NCBI GenBank assembly: GCA_913778505.1
Contig: CAJYWD010000007.1
Location: 1 to 64,000 of the forward strand
From: an uncultured Chryseobacterium sp.
Lineage (GTDB): Bacteria; Bacteroidota; Bacteroidia; Flavobacteriales; Weeksellaceae
Reading direction: 5' to 3'
DNA length: 64,000 nt
A program made the position numbers and the translations under genes. Shown here piece by piece: positions 1 through 7,703 of the stretch (position 1 is its first letter; the number at the start of each line of letters is the position of its first letter). The notes under the pieces are model-generated. The model made no database searches and was not told where the DNA came from. It saw only the letters and a list, made by a program, of their open reading frames with translations.

Positions 1-85
1 GCACGGGATGATTTTCAGGAATCAAATCCTCAAAACTGTAAGGAAAAAGCACCAGCTGATTTTGATTGTAATGCTTGAAATTCAT
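1..85 (-). CDS. IS1182-type transposase, N-terminus only (runs off the window)
   Basis: The reverse strand from an ATG at 83-85 stays open to the window edge (28 codons). It begins MNFKHYNQNQ, continues with LVLFPYSFEDL and ends IPENHPV. This resembles the opening of IS1182-family DDE transposases (usual form MKFKxYNQNQ...LIPENHPVR). Only the 5' end is present, so catalytic residues cannot be checked and it is unknown whether the gene is intact beyond position 1. A palindrome (91-109) lies directly upstream and may be its operator or part of the IS end. Family assignment is by recognition of the N-terminus. Confidence 0.72.
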   Translation of the reverse strand, partial: MNFKHYNQNQLVLFPYSFEDLIPENHPV

Positions 86-90
86 AAACA

Positions 91-109
91 AATATCTGAT
101 TATCAGATA
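91..109. promoter_or_regulatory. 19-bp palindrome upstream of the transposase start
   Basis: The sequence ATATCTGAT-T-ATCAGATAT is a perfect inverted repeat with a one-base centre, a few bases upstream of the transposase ATG. It could bind a regulator or the transposase itself. The right IS end cannot be fixed from this sequence alone. Confidence 0.4.
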
Positions 110-145
110 TAAATATACGAAAAAAAACACCAATTATAGCAAAAA

Positions 146-177
146 AAAAAATCCGCCTCGGTTGTGAGACGGATTCT
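146..177 (-). terminator. Rho-independent terminator of the gene tail at 179-325
   Basis: Read on the minus strand, ATCCGTCTC and GAGGCGGAT form a 9-bp stem (one G-U pair) around a short loop, followed by ten or more T residues. It lies just after the stop codon at 179-181. Confidence 0.75.
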
Positions 178-178
178 T

Positions 179-325
179 TTATGCTTTTCTGATAATATAA
201 TCTTTTATTCTGTCCCAATCAGCAGAGTTTATTTTGACGGGATTTTGAAACTCGTATTGATAAGGGTTGAAATTTTTACCTCCGCTGCCGTACGAATCCC
301 TTCGTGTGGCTTTTATTTTAAAACT
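179..325 (-). pseudogene. C-terminal remnant of an unidentified protein
   Basis: The minus strand is open for about 48 codons ending at TAA 179-181. The translation contains TRRDSYGSGGKNFNPYQYEF and ends DWDRIKDYIIRKA. It has a coding-like composition and is followed at once by a good terminator, as the 3' end of a real gene would be. It begins behind an in-frame stop (326-328), with no start codon or upstream gene body. I infer a truncated gene, possibly cut by the neighbouring IS. The protein family is not recognised. From 326 to 547 I see nothing else beyond the cydA leader. Confidence 0.45.
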
Positions 326-547
326 TCATTCTTTCCCCGTTGCGCAAAGTCTCCCGACTTTGCCCAAGCTGTTAAAAAGCAAACCATCCAACTCGCCAAA
401 CTTCATCAGCTCGCAAAAAATCAGAATCACTTCCATACATTGATCCAATATTCAAAATCGATAAATTTCGAAATACTGACATTAATCCTGCCTTGAATCA
501 TAAAGTGGCTGAGCTTAAAGCTTTAACTTTACTAAAAATTTAAGGTT

Positions 548-1882
548 ATGGATGATTTCCTGGCTGCCCGTTCGCAGATGGCCATGTCTCTGGGCTTTCA
601 CATTATTTTTTCCTGTGTCGGGATGGTAATGCCTTTTCTGATGGCATTTTCGCATTTCAAATATCTGAAAACCCAGGATGAGGTTTACAAAGGTCTTACC
701 AAAGCCTGGAGCAAAGGTGTAGCGATTCTTTTCGCAACCGGCGCGGTTTCCGGCACCATGCTCTCTTTCGAGCTGGGTCTGCTTTGGCCCCGGTTTATGG
801 AGCACGCCGGACCGATCTTCGGGATGCCATTTTCACTGGAAGGTACAGCATTTTTCATCGAGGCCATTGCTATCGGATTTTTTCTTTATGGCTGGGACAA
901 GTTCAATAAATGGTTTCACTGGTTCTGTGGCGTGGTGGTGGGCGTCAGCGGACTGGCATCGGGGATTCTGGTGGTAGCAGCCAACGCCTGGATGAACAGC
1001 CCATCCGGGTTTGATTATGTGAATGGACAGTATACCAACATTGACCCTATCAAAGCTATGTTCAATGAAGCGTGGTTTCCACAGGCTTTTCACATGACGG
1101 TGGCGGCTTTTGCAGCCACGGGATTTGCTGTGGCAGGAATTCATGCCCTGATGGTTTTAAAGAAAAGAAATGTAAGCTTCCACACAAAAGCATTCAGGAT
1201 TTCAGCAGGTTTTGCTATCATTGGTGCGCTTCTGGCGCCTGTTAGTGGTGATGTAGCTGCCAAGTCCGTAGCCAAAAGACAACCTGTAAAACTGGCAGCC
1301 ATGGAAGCACATTTCGAGACAGAAAAAGGTGCCAGTTTCGTCATTGGCGGCGTGCCGGATGAGCAGAACGAGCAAATTAAATATGCCATCAAAATCCCAA
1401 AAGTCTTGAGCTTTTTGGCCTGGGGCGACTTTGATGCTGAGGTGAAGGGTCTTAAAGATTTTCCTAAAGACCACTGGCCGCCGGTGGCAGTGGTGCATTA
1501 CGCGTTCCAGATCATGATCTTTTTTGGGGTGATTATGATGATGATCGGAATCATTTATCTGATTGCCAATTTCTGGAAGCGGCAATGGCTGGATCAGCGC
1601 TGGTATCTCAAAACCTTTGTCGCCGCAATTCCTTTTGGTTACATTGCCCTGGAGGCCGGCTGGACGGTGACCGAAGTGGGAAGGCAGCCGTGGATCATTT
1701 ACGGAATTATGAAAACCATTGATGCTGTGACGCCTATGCCCGGCATCCAGTATTCGTTTTACTTCTTTACGCTGGTCTTCATATCCCTGTCTTTGATCAT
1801 TGTCTTTCTTCTGCTTCGCCAGATCAAGATGGTGCCCCAGCTTTATGACCCAACCGATCCTGATTATCAACCTAAAAAATAA
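548..1882 (+). CDS. cydA: Cytochrome bd ubiquinol oxidase subunit I
   Basis: Subunit I of cytochrome bd oxidase, an inner-membrane enzyme that oxidises quinol and reduces oxygen to water with high affinity. The 444-residue protein carries the haem-ligand His18 (LGFHIIFS), the acidic pair Glu98 and Glu105 (SLEGTAFFIEA), His182, the quinol-loop motif QPVKLAAME (Lys248, Glu253) and GRQPW at 378-382. It is about 80 residues shorter than the E. coli protein, which fits the short-Q-loop class. TAAGG at 541-545 stands just before the ATG. cydB follows after 5 bp, so the two are clearly an operon. No cydX-like small subunit or cydCD lies in the window. Confidence 0.96.
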   Translation: MDDFLAARSQMAMSLGFHIIFSCVGMVMPFLMAFSHFKYLKTQDEVYKGLTKAWSKGVAILFATGAVSGTMLSFELGLLWPRFMEHAGPIFGMPFSLEGTAFFIEAIAIGFFLYGWDKFNKWFHWFCGVVVGVSGLASGILVVAANAWMNSPSGFDYVNGQYTNIDPIKAMFNEAWFPQAFHMTVAAFAATGFAVAGIHALMVLKKRNVSFHTKAFRISAGFAIIGALLAPVSGDVAAKSVAKRQPVKLAAMEAHFETEKGASFVIGGVPDEQNEQIKYAIKIPKVLSFLAWGDFDAEVKGLKDFPKDHWPPVAVVHYAFQIMIFFGVIMMMIGIIYLIANFWKRQWLDQRWYLKTFVAAIPFGYIALEAGWTVTEVGRQPWIIYGIMKTIDAVTPMPGIQYSFYFFTLVFISLSLIIVFLLLRQIKMVPQLYDPTDPDYQPKK

Positions 1883-1887
1883 GCGCT

Positions 1888-2982
1888 ATGATTTACGTTG
1901 TAATTGCCTTTTTATGGATTTCCATTTGTCTCTACGTGATTACGGGTGGTGCAGATTTCGGCGCCGGCATCGTGGAGCTTTTCTCGAAGAAAGCCTACCG
2001 GGACAAGACCATGACCATTATGTCCAAATCCATCGCGCCCATCTGGGAGGCCAATCACATGTGGCTCATCATAGCCGTGGTGATTCTCTTTGTAGGATTT
2101 CCCACGATTTATACTACCGTTTCCACATACCTTCATATTCCCGTGGTGTTGATGCTGGTGGGCATCATTGCCCGCGGTACAGCATTCACCTTCCGGAACT
2201 ATGATGCGGTGGACGACAGCTGGAAAAAAATCTATACACAGATCTTTTACTACAGCAGCCTGCTGACGCCATTTTTCCTTGGAATCATTGCTGCGGCTAC
2301 CATTTCCAGGTCCATCGATACCGATGCGAAGGATTTTCTCAATCTCTATGTTTTCAGCTGGCTGAACCTTTTTGGCGTAAGTGTGGGATTTTTTACCGTA
2401 GCGCTTTGTGCTTATCTGGCGTCGCTCTTCTCTTTGCAGGAAGCACGCTTCAGTGATTCTCTGGGCATCATGATCAAGAAGGCACGTGAGACGGCGGTGT
2501 ATGTGGTGGTGACGGGTCTTTTGGTTTTCGTCAGTGCGCATTATTCCGGTATACCGCTGGTACAATGGATATTTTCCAAAGCACTGGGCATTGTGGTGAT
2601 TTCTCTTGCGACCATCAGCCTTCTATTTACGAATGAGGCCATTAAGAAAAAACATTTCATAATGGTGCGTGGCCTTGGCGGTTTCCAGATCATCATGATC
2701 CTGGTGGCGGCCACGTATCAGCACAATCCGAATGTTATCCTGTTTACCAACGGCACGCATCTTTCTTTGTTTGATGAGATGGCTGCGCCTAAAACTATAG
2801 CTGCCCTGGGCTGGGCACTCCTTCTCGGAAGTGTTTTCATCCTGCCATTTCTCTTTTACCTGCTGATGTCTTTCGGCGACCAGAGTCGAAAATTCAAAGT
2901 GAGCCATACTGAAAGGGAACGGGACGATGCGCCGCCGAAAAATGAAGACGATGATGGAATTCTGATTGATAAAGAGTCGTAG
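1888..2982 (+). CDS. cydB: Cytochrome bd ubiquinol oxidase subunit II
   Basis: Subunit II of cytochrome bd oxidase, the partner of CydA in the membrane. The 364-residue protein is almost wholly hydrophobic. It shows the conserved N-terminal GGADFGAG segment and the WEANHMWLI motif near residue 53, matching the W-D/E-x-N-x-x-W signature of CydB. The C-terminus is a charged cytoplasmic tail rich in Glu and Asp. It begins 5 bp after the cydA stop. No terminator is obvious after the stop at 2982. Confidence 0.96.
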   Translation: MIYVVIAFLWISICLYVITGGADFGAGIVELFSKKAYRDKTMTIMSKSIAPIWEANHMWLIIAVVILFVGFPTIYTTVSTYLHIPVVLMLVGIIARGTAFTFRNYDAVDDSWKKIYTQIFYYSSLLTPFFLGIIAAATISRSIDTDAKDFLNLYVFSWLNLFGVSVGFFTVALCAYLASLFSLQEARFSDSLGIMIKKARETAVYVVVTGLLVFVSAHYSGIPLVQWIFSKALGIVVISLATISLLFTNEAIKKKHFIMVRGLGGFQIIMILVAATYQHNPNVILFTNGTHLSLFDEMAAPKTIAALGWALLLGSVFILPFLFYLLMSFGDQSRKFKVSHTERERDDAPPKNEDDDGILIDKES

Positions 2983-3065
2983 CCATCGGATGTGTTTGTA
3001 ATATTTAGATTTAAAGTATTTTAAATGATTTTTTCACTTGTCATTAATTGATTAAAAAACATTTT

Positions 3066-3093
3066 TTGAATACTTGATTTTAACATAATATTG
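3066..3093 (+). promoter_or_regulatory. Putative Bacteroidota promoter for the 3151 gene
   Basis: TTG at 3066-3068 and TAATATTG at 3086-3093 are 17 bp apart, close to the Bacteroidota form TTG-N-TAnnTTTG (one mismatch). The start codon follows at 3151. Confidence 0.45.
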
Positions 3094-3150
3094 GCTAATG
3101 GTCTTATTTTTGATACCTCAGCATTTATCAATCAAAATAAACTTACTCAT

Positions 3151-3588
3151 ATGAAAAAACTATTATTAGCATTCGGGCTTTTTGCCGGTGTACTGTCGTA
3201 TGCACAGGCTTGGACAGGAAAAGGAGACCAGAAGCTTCAGGTAGGCCTTAATGCCTGGGGTAACGGAACGGGAATTACCGGAACTTATGACTACGGTTTG
3301 TCTAAGATCGTTTCCTTAGGAGGTGGAGCCAATATCTACTTCAGTGGTTATAAAGATGATAACAAGGACAATAACTTCTTCGTATTCGGTAGAGTAAACT
3401 TTCACTTGCAAGACCCGTTAAACCTTCCTAGCCAGTGGGATATCTATCCTGGTGTGGACCTTGGGGTTTTGGGCAGAGATTTCAGTCTGGGTGTTCACCT
3501 GGGTGTGAGATACTTCTTCAATGACAGTGTAGGTGCTTACATAGAAGCAGGTAACAACGGAAGCATAGGGGTTTCTTTCAACTTCTAA
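3151..3588 (+). CDS. Outer-membrane beta-barrel-like secreted protein
   Basis: A 145-residue protein that begins with a clear signal peptide (MKKLLLAFGLFAGVLSYAQ), so I take the start at 3151 and not an upstream in-frame ATG at 3091. The mature part alternates hydrophobic and polar residues, is rich in Gly, Asn and Phe, and ends in an aromatic strand (GSIGVSFNF). These traits suit a small eight-stranded outer-membrane barrel such as those annotated as DUF6646-like in Chryseobacterium. No catalytic motif is visible and the function is unknown. It is a single-gene unit with its own terminator. Confidence 0.75.
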   Translation: MKKLLLAFGLFAGVLSYAQAWTGKGDQKLQVGLNAWGNGTGITGTYDYGLSKIVSLGGGANIYFSGYKDDNKDNNFFVFGRVNFHLQDPLNLPSQWDIYPGVDLGVLGRDFSLGVHLGVRYFFNDSVGAYIEAGNNGSIGVSFNF

Positions 3589-3609
3589 ATTCTGAACCAA
3601 ATAAATAAA

Positions 3610-3643
3610 AAAGCATTCCTGATTTTTCCGGAATGCTTTTTTA
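3610..3643. terminator. Bidirectional terminator between convergent genes
   Basis: AAGCATTCC and GGAATGCTT form a perfect stem with an A-rich run before and a T-rich run after. It can serve both the barrel protein (+) and the GLPGLI gene (-). Confidence 0.85.
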
Positions 3644-3644
3644 T

Positions 3645-4466
3645 TTATAGCTCAACAGTATTATTATAGTGATTCAATTTTCGTTTTTCACGGGTTTCCT
3701 GCTCTTTCAGTTTTTTCATCAATTCTGCATCCTTGTCAGCATACCACTGTGACATCTGTCCCATCGGATTTTTGCGGTATTCACTCAGTCTTTTTACGAA
3801 GCCGTCTTTGGAGATTTTCTTCGCTTCGCCCATTTGAAACTCCAGGTAGTTCTGTTTGTTGGTGTCAATGTTCTGGCTGAGTTTTTTATTGGCCTCCAGT
3901 GTCCAGATGTAATTCTGACCGGCATCTTCGATTTTCACAATGAGTCCGGGCAAACCTGAAAATTTGTACGGTCCATCCTGAATCGGGATTTCCGGTGTGA
4001 ACCATGCGGTCCATTGTCTTCCGCCAAATTCTGTGATCGCTTTCTGTGTATTATAAACACCGATTTTTTCTTTTTCTGATGAGATTTGCCATTTCAGATT
4101 CGGTTTTTCTTCATAAACATAATATTCCGACATTCCGATGAAATCTTTGTAGCGCAACGTTCCATTCTTTAGTTTGTTGATTCTGTAGCTGAGAATCGGT
4201 GGTTTTTTGGACATCAAGGCTGCATCTATATCTGCGCCCATTTCCTGAGATTTTCTGATGGCGGCAGTCAATGTGGAATCGTAATCCAGCTGCTTGTATG
4301 GCATAAAAAGCGACTCATCTTCCCCCACGTCCAAGACCATCATTTCCTTTTCCGTTGTGGAGGAATCTTTGGTCGGTTTATAAATCAGTTCGTAATAGAA
4401 TCTGTGAACCTGAGCGTGTGCTAATGAAAAGATTAAGAGCAGGCTTGCTATCAAGATATTCCTCAT
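3645..4466 (-). CDS. GLPGLI family protein
   Basis: A 273-residue secreted protein of the GLPGLI family (porin/TonB-associated hypothetical proteins of Flavobacteriia), named for the motif seen here as SGLPGLIVKI about residue 168. The N-terminus is a signal peptide (MRNILIASLLLIFSLAHAQ). The C-terminal part is rich in Lys and Glu and may be helical. Its ATG overlaps the stop of the pirin gene upstream (ATGA, 4463-4466), so the two are translationally coupled. The biochemical role of the family is not established, and nothing here reveals it. Confidence 0.85.
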   Translation of the reverse strand: MRNILIASLLLIFSLAHAQVHRFYYELIYKPTKDSSTTEKEMMVLDVGEDESLFMPYKQLDYDSTLTAAIRKSQEMGADIDAALMSKKPPILSYRINKLKNGTLRYKDFIGMSEYYVYEEKPNLKWQISSEKEKIGVYNTQKAITEFGGRQWTAWFTPEIPIQDGPYKFSGLPGLIVKIEDAGQNYIWTLEANKKLSQNIDTNKQNYLEFQMGEAKKISKDGFVKRLSEYRKNPMGQMSQWYADKDAELMKKLKEQETREKRKLNHYNNTVEL

Positions 4467-5365
4467 TCTTTAAGTTTTATATTTTTATTTTGTGGCGGAA
4501 GCGGAACATAACCATCATCGTTAATGACTTTCGGGAATTCGTGATTTTGCCATCTGGTTTTGGCATCTTCAATCATTTCCCGGGAAGTTGCCACAAAGTT
4601 CCAGTAGATGTATCTTGGTTCCGGAAACGGTTCTCCTCCGAAGATATAAACGGTGGAATCCGGTTTTAATGTGAAATGACAAAGTTTGGCGTCTTTGGCA
4701 ATCAGGATATGTTTCGGCGTGTAAAGATTGCCTTCGCTTTCGATGTTGCCCTCAAGAATATACAATGAAGATTCCCCGAAAAGATAATCGCCAAGAATGA
4801 TCTCCCGGTCTTCCTGCAGGGTGTTTTTAACTTCCAGAAAATAAAGAGGTGAGTAAGCCGGAACGGGAGATTTGCGACCGAGGATTTCGCCGGCGATTAA
4901 TTTATAAATGATTCCGTCGTCTATCCAGCTTGGGATATCTTCTTTGTTGATGTGAAAAAACTCAGGTTCCATGGTTTCCAATTCTTTCGGAAGCGCGACC
5001 CAAATCTGTAATCCGTGGAGGTGTTTATCGGTGGTCCTGAGATATTCCGGTGTTCTTTCCGAGTGTGCGACGCCTTTCCCGGCAGTCATCCAATTGACAG
5101 CGCCTTCCTTGATTTCGATTTCTGTCCCGATGGAATCTCTGTGCATGATGCTGCCTTCGAACAAAAATGTCAAAGTGGAAAGTCCGATGTGCGGATGCGG
5201 CGGAACATCCATATTTTCATAATCTTTGAGCGCGGCCGGTCCCATGTGGTCTATAAACACAAACGGACCGACACTTCGCTTCTGGGAAAACGGCAACAGT
5301 CTGCCCACCAGAAAGTTACCGATGTCGGCTGCTCTTTCCTCGATGATCATCTCGATGTTTGACAT
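4463..5365 (-). CDS. Pirin family protein (bicupin)
   Basis: A 300-residue pirin homologue: an iron-binding double cupin, some members of which have quercetin dioxygenase activity while others act as regulators. The N-terminal cupin shows PPHPHIGLSTLTF and GVAHSERTPE, which hold the His/His/His/Glu metal set of pirins, and HGLQIWVALP follows. I chose MSNIEM at 5363-5365, because the 24 residues that an upstream ATG would add are not pirin-like. It is the first gene of a two-gene operon with the GLPGLI gene. Substrate unknown. Confidence 0.9.
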   Translation of the reverse strand: MSNIEMIIEERAADIGNFLVGRLLPFSQKRSVGPFVFIDHMGPAALKDYENMDVPPHPHIGLSTLTFLFEGSIMHRDSIGTEIEIKEGAVNWMTAGKGVAHSERTPEYLRTTDKHLHGLQIWVALPKELETMEPEFFHINKEDIPSWIDDGIIYKLIAGEILGRKSPVPAYSPLYFLEVKNTLQEDREIILGDYLFGESSLYILEGNIESEGNLYTPKHILIAKDAKLCHFTLKPDSTVYIFGGEPFPEPRYIYWNFVATSREMIEDAKTRWQNHEFPKVINDDGYVPLPPQNKNIKLKE

Positions 5366-5805
5366 AATTTCAAATTTAATTTGGATTAAAAGTAATGATT
5401 TAACTTTTAAGAATGAAGTAAAAATTTTTAAATTCAAGGAGCTTTATGGCTATTTATTAAATCAATGTTTTAAAGCGGAAACTTTTAAAGTTCTTTTGTC
5501 ATTCCGTAGGAATCTCGACAGTATTGGCTAGATTTCTACGGAGTGACAAAGTTTGTGGCCATAAGTAATGTTTTTTCAGGTCGAATTGCACGCAGCCCGA
5601 CCTGAGCGGTTATCCTTTTTGCGAGAGGCTATGCCGAGCAAAAAGATAATAGCGGAGGGCGGAAATAGCTGCCATAAAAATTAATAAATTACGAGTCTTC
5701 GGAGTCAAAGGCTGTCCTGAAAATCAAAATAAATAAATACCCGACAGTGTCCAATATAAAATATGAAAAAGTGCAATTTTGGCAGATAAAACCCTGATTT
5801 TTCCG
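5366..5805. repeat. Gene-free stretch holding two dispersed intergenic repeats
   Basis: No plausible gene is present. At 5498-5551 there is an inverted segment (CATTCCGTAGGAATCT ... TTTCTACGGAGTGACAAAG) whose relative occurs at about 54595-54668. At 5582-5682 lies a longer element (GCAGCCCGACCTGAGCGG ... ATCCTTTTTGC ... GCAAAAAGATAATAGCGGA ... AGCTGCC). Its inverted counterpart occurs at 30301-30418. These look like BIME-like repeats of the host chromosome. Confidence 0.6.
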
Positions 5806-5838
5806 TTGGTATAGTTTCTGACTAAATGATTACCTTTG
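5806..5838 (+). promoter_or_regulatory. Putative promoter of rseP
   Basis: TTG at 5806-5808 and TACCTTTG at 5831-5838 match the Bacteroidota promoter form; rseP starts 26 bp after the -7 element. Confidence 0.6.
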
Positions 5839-5863
5839 ACAACTATAATTTTAAAATTTATTA

Positions 5864-7372
5864 ATGGAATTAGCATTAAAGATATTTCAGTTCATTCTGA
5901 GCATCTCTATTCTTGTAACTTTACACGAAATCGGGCATTTTCTGCCAGCAAAATGGTTCAAAACCAAAGTAGATAAATTCTTTTTATTCTTCGACCCTTA
6001 CTTTTCCATCTTCGCCATGAAGAAAATCCATGGAAAATGGCAATATAAATTCTTTTCGAAAAACCAGCCTACTGAAGAGGAGGTGGAAATCAACGGTAAA
6101 AAAGTAACACAACCAGTTGACATTGACGCTCTTCCTGACAGCGACTGGAGAAAACACGAAGGCGTGAAATACGGCATCGGATGGTTGCCAATGGGCGGCT
6201 ATGTGAAGATTGCCGGAATGGTGGATGAAAGTATGGACACGGAGCAACTGAAAAAACCGGCGCAACCATGGGAGTTCCGAGCAAAACCGGCTTGGCAGCG
6301 ACTCATCATTATGCTGGGTGGTGTGACGGTGAATTTCTTTCTGGCCTGGTTGATTTATTCCTGTCTTTCTTATTTTACCGGAGAAACATTTCACGATAAT
6401 TCGAAATTCGAGAATGGAATTGCGGTTAGCGAAGCCGGTAGAAAAATGGGTCTTGAAACGGGCGATAAAATCCTGAAAATAGACGGTAAACCAGCAGAAA
6501 GAATGGAAACTTCTACCATCAATATGCTTTTTGCCAATAATGTGACTGTTCTCAGAAACGGAAAAGAAGTGACCTTCCCAATCAATGAAGATGGTGTGGC
6601 GGAAGTGATGAAAGCGAATGAAGCCAAACTATACTTCATGAACCGTTTTCCGGCTGTGGTAGACAGTGTGGCACCGAATATGGCGGCCATTAAAGCCGGA
6701 ATTCAGAAGGGTGACAGAATTGTGGGAATCAATGGTCAAAAAACAGAATACTATGACCAGATAGAAGCGATCCTTGCAGCCAATAAAGGCAAACAGGTTT
6801 CCGTAGACGTGGAAAGAAACAACGCGCCGATGACTCTGAAGGCTGATATTGACACTAAGGGAAAACTCGGCTTCTGGCCGGATCTGAAAATAGCGGAGCG
6901 CTACCTGGATCAAAGCAAAACTACCCGGCATTATTCTTTTCTGGAAGCGATTCCAAGAGGTTTCACCAGAACCATCGATGTGCTGACAATGCAGGTAAAA
7001 CAGTTTAAAATTATTTTCAATACCAAAACACAGGGCTATAAAAAGGTGGGCGGACCAATTGCTATTGTCAACAATATGCACGTGGAAAAAGCGAAAGATG
7101 GCAGCTTGTCAATCGACTGGCAGTTTTTCTGGAGTTTTACGGCCATGTTCTCCGTGTGGCTGGCATTCCTGAATTTGATTCCTATTCCTGGACTGGACGG
7201 CGGGCACGTTCTGTTTACCTTGTGGGAAATCATCACCAGAAGGCCGGTTCCGCAGAAAATCCTGGAAAATGCACAGATGGTAGGTGTTATTTTCTTGCTG
7301 GGACTAATGGTGTTAATATTTGGAAATGATATAGTTAAAGTAATCACTCAATTTTTAGGTCAAAAAAATTAA
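5864..7372 (+). CDS. rseP: RIP metalloprotease RseP (site-2 protease)
   Basis: A membrane-embedded zinc protease that cleaves transmembrane substrates such as anti-sigma factors. The HExxH zinc motif is at residues 21-25 (HEIGHFLPAKW) in the first membrane segment. The third zinc ligand lies in NLIPIPGLDGGHVLF near residue 440. Two PDZ regions lie between (around 200-260 and 280-340). The length of 502 is slightly above the E. coli protein (450), with an insertion around residues 35-95. It has its own promoter and is followed only by the tRNA gene. Which anti-sigma factor it cleaves cannot be read here. Confidence 0.95.
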   Translation: MELALKIFQFILSISILVTLHEIGHFLPAKWFKTKVDKFFLFFDPYFSIFAMKKIHGKWQYKFFSKNQPTEEEVEINGKKVTQPVDIDALPDSDWRKHEGVKYGIGWLPMGGYVKIAGMVDESMDTEQLKKPAQPWEFRAKPAWQRLIIMLGGVTVNFFLAWLIYSCLSYFTGETFHDNSKFENGIAVSEAGRKMGLETGDKILKIDGKPAERMETSTINMLFANNVTVLRNGKEVTFPINEDGVAEVMKANEAKLYFMNRFPAVVDSVAPNMAAIKAGIQKGDRIVGINGQKTEYYDQIEAILAANKGKQVSVDVERNNAPMTLKADIDTKGKLGFWPDLKIAERYLDQSKTTRHYSFLEAIPRGFTRTIDVLTMQVKQFKIIFNTKTQGYKKVGGPIAIVNNMHVEKAKDGSLSIDWQFFWSFTAMFSVWLAFLNLIPIPGLDGGHVLFTLWEIITRRPVPQKILENAQMVGVIFLLGLMVLIFGNDIVKVITQFLGQKN

Positions 7373-7390
7373 AAAAAAGTTCTTGAAAAA

Positions 7391-7423
7391 TTTGGTGTAT
7401 AAAGGAAAATGCTCTTATATTTG
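7391..7423 (+). promoter_or_regulatory. Promoter of tRNA-Asn
   Basis: TTTG at 7391-7394 and TATATTTG at 7416-7423 give a near-ideal Bacteroidota promoter, 22 bp before the tRNA. Confidence 0.7.
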
Positions 7424-7445
7424 CACCACTTAAAACAAAGGACAT

Positions 7446-7519
7446 TCCTCCTTAGCTCAGTTGGTTAGAGCATCTGACTGTTAATCAGAGGGTCGCTGGT
7501 TCGAGCCCAGCAGGAGGAG
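7446..7519 (+). tRNA. tRNA-Asn (anticodon GTT)
   Basis: The 74-nt sequence folds as a tRNA. The acceptor stem is TCCTCCT with AGGAGGA, the anticodon stem is TCTGA with TCAGA around the loop CTGTTAA (anticodon GTT), and the T-stem is GCTGG/CCAGC around TTCGAGC. CCA is not encoded. The gene remains whole; its 3' 20 bases are part of the left attachment site of the integrative element, whose other copy is at 20312. Confidence 0.97.
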
Positions 7520-7521
7520 CA
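7500..7521 (+). repeat. attL core of the integrative element
   Basis: This 22-bp segment (starting TTCGAGCCCAG, ending AGGAGGAGCA) covers the T-arm and 3' acceptor of tRNA-Asn plus two bases. It is repeated exactly at 20312-20333. The similarity goes on for about 30 bp more through the terminator hairpin, with three mismatches. This is the usual mark of tyrosine-recombinase integration into a tRNA 3' end. Confidence 0.93.
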
Positions 7522-7523
7522 AG

Positions 7524-7550
7524 CCATCACAGAAATGTGATGGTTTTTTT
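7524..7550 (+). terminator. Terminator of tRNA-Asn
   Basis: CCATCAC and GTGATGG form a 7-bp stem followed by seven T residues. A near-copy lies at the other end of the element (20336-20363). Confidence 0.85.
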
Positions 7551-7640
7551 GTTTTATGTAATTTGTGGATTGGGTTAGGCTGGGTTTGTGGGGATTTCTG
7601 GGTTTCTTTGATTTTTTATTTCTTAACAATTTTTAAAATT

Positions 7641-7683
7641 AGGCATAAAAAAAGGCATACCCTTATTTTGTAAAAGGCATACC
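7641..7683 (+). promoter_or_regulatory. Putative arm-type integrase sites, left end
   Basis: AGGCATACC occurs at 7653-7661 and 7675-7683, and the related AGGCATAAA at 7641-7649. All are in the same direction between the attL core and the integrase gene. The similar AGGCACAC(T/C) occurs twice near attR. Spaced direct repeats at both ends are typical arm sites for tyrosine integrases. This is an inference from position and repetition. Confidence 0.55.
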
Positions 7684-7703
7684 TTACTAAATCCAATAAT
7701 CAA

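Noticed and set aside
30-218. 62-aa reverse ORF over the IS end
   Set aside because: It is out of frame with the transposase start and crosses the terminator.
164-496. 110-aa plus-strand ORF before cydA
   Set aside because: It runs through a terminator and opposite the remnant gene tail; the composition is not protein-like.
1202-1870. 222-aa reverse ORF opposite cydA
   Set aside because: Antisense shadow of a well-supported gene: His/Arg-rich composition and no family resemblance.
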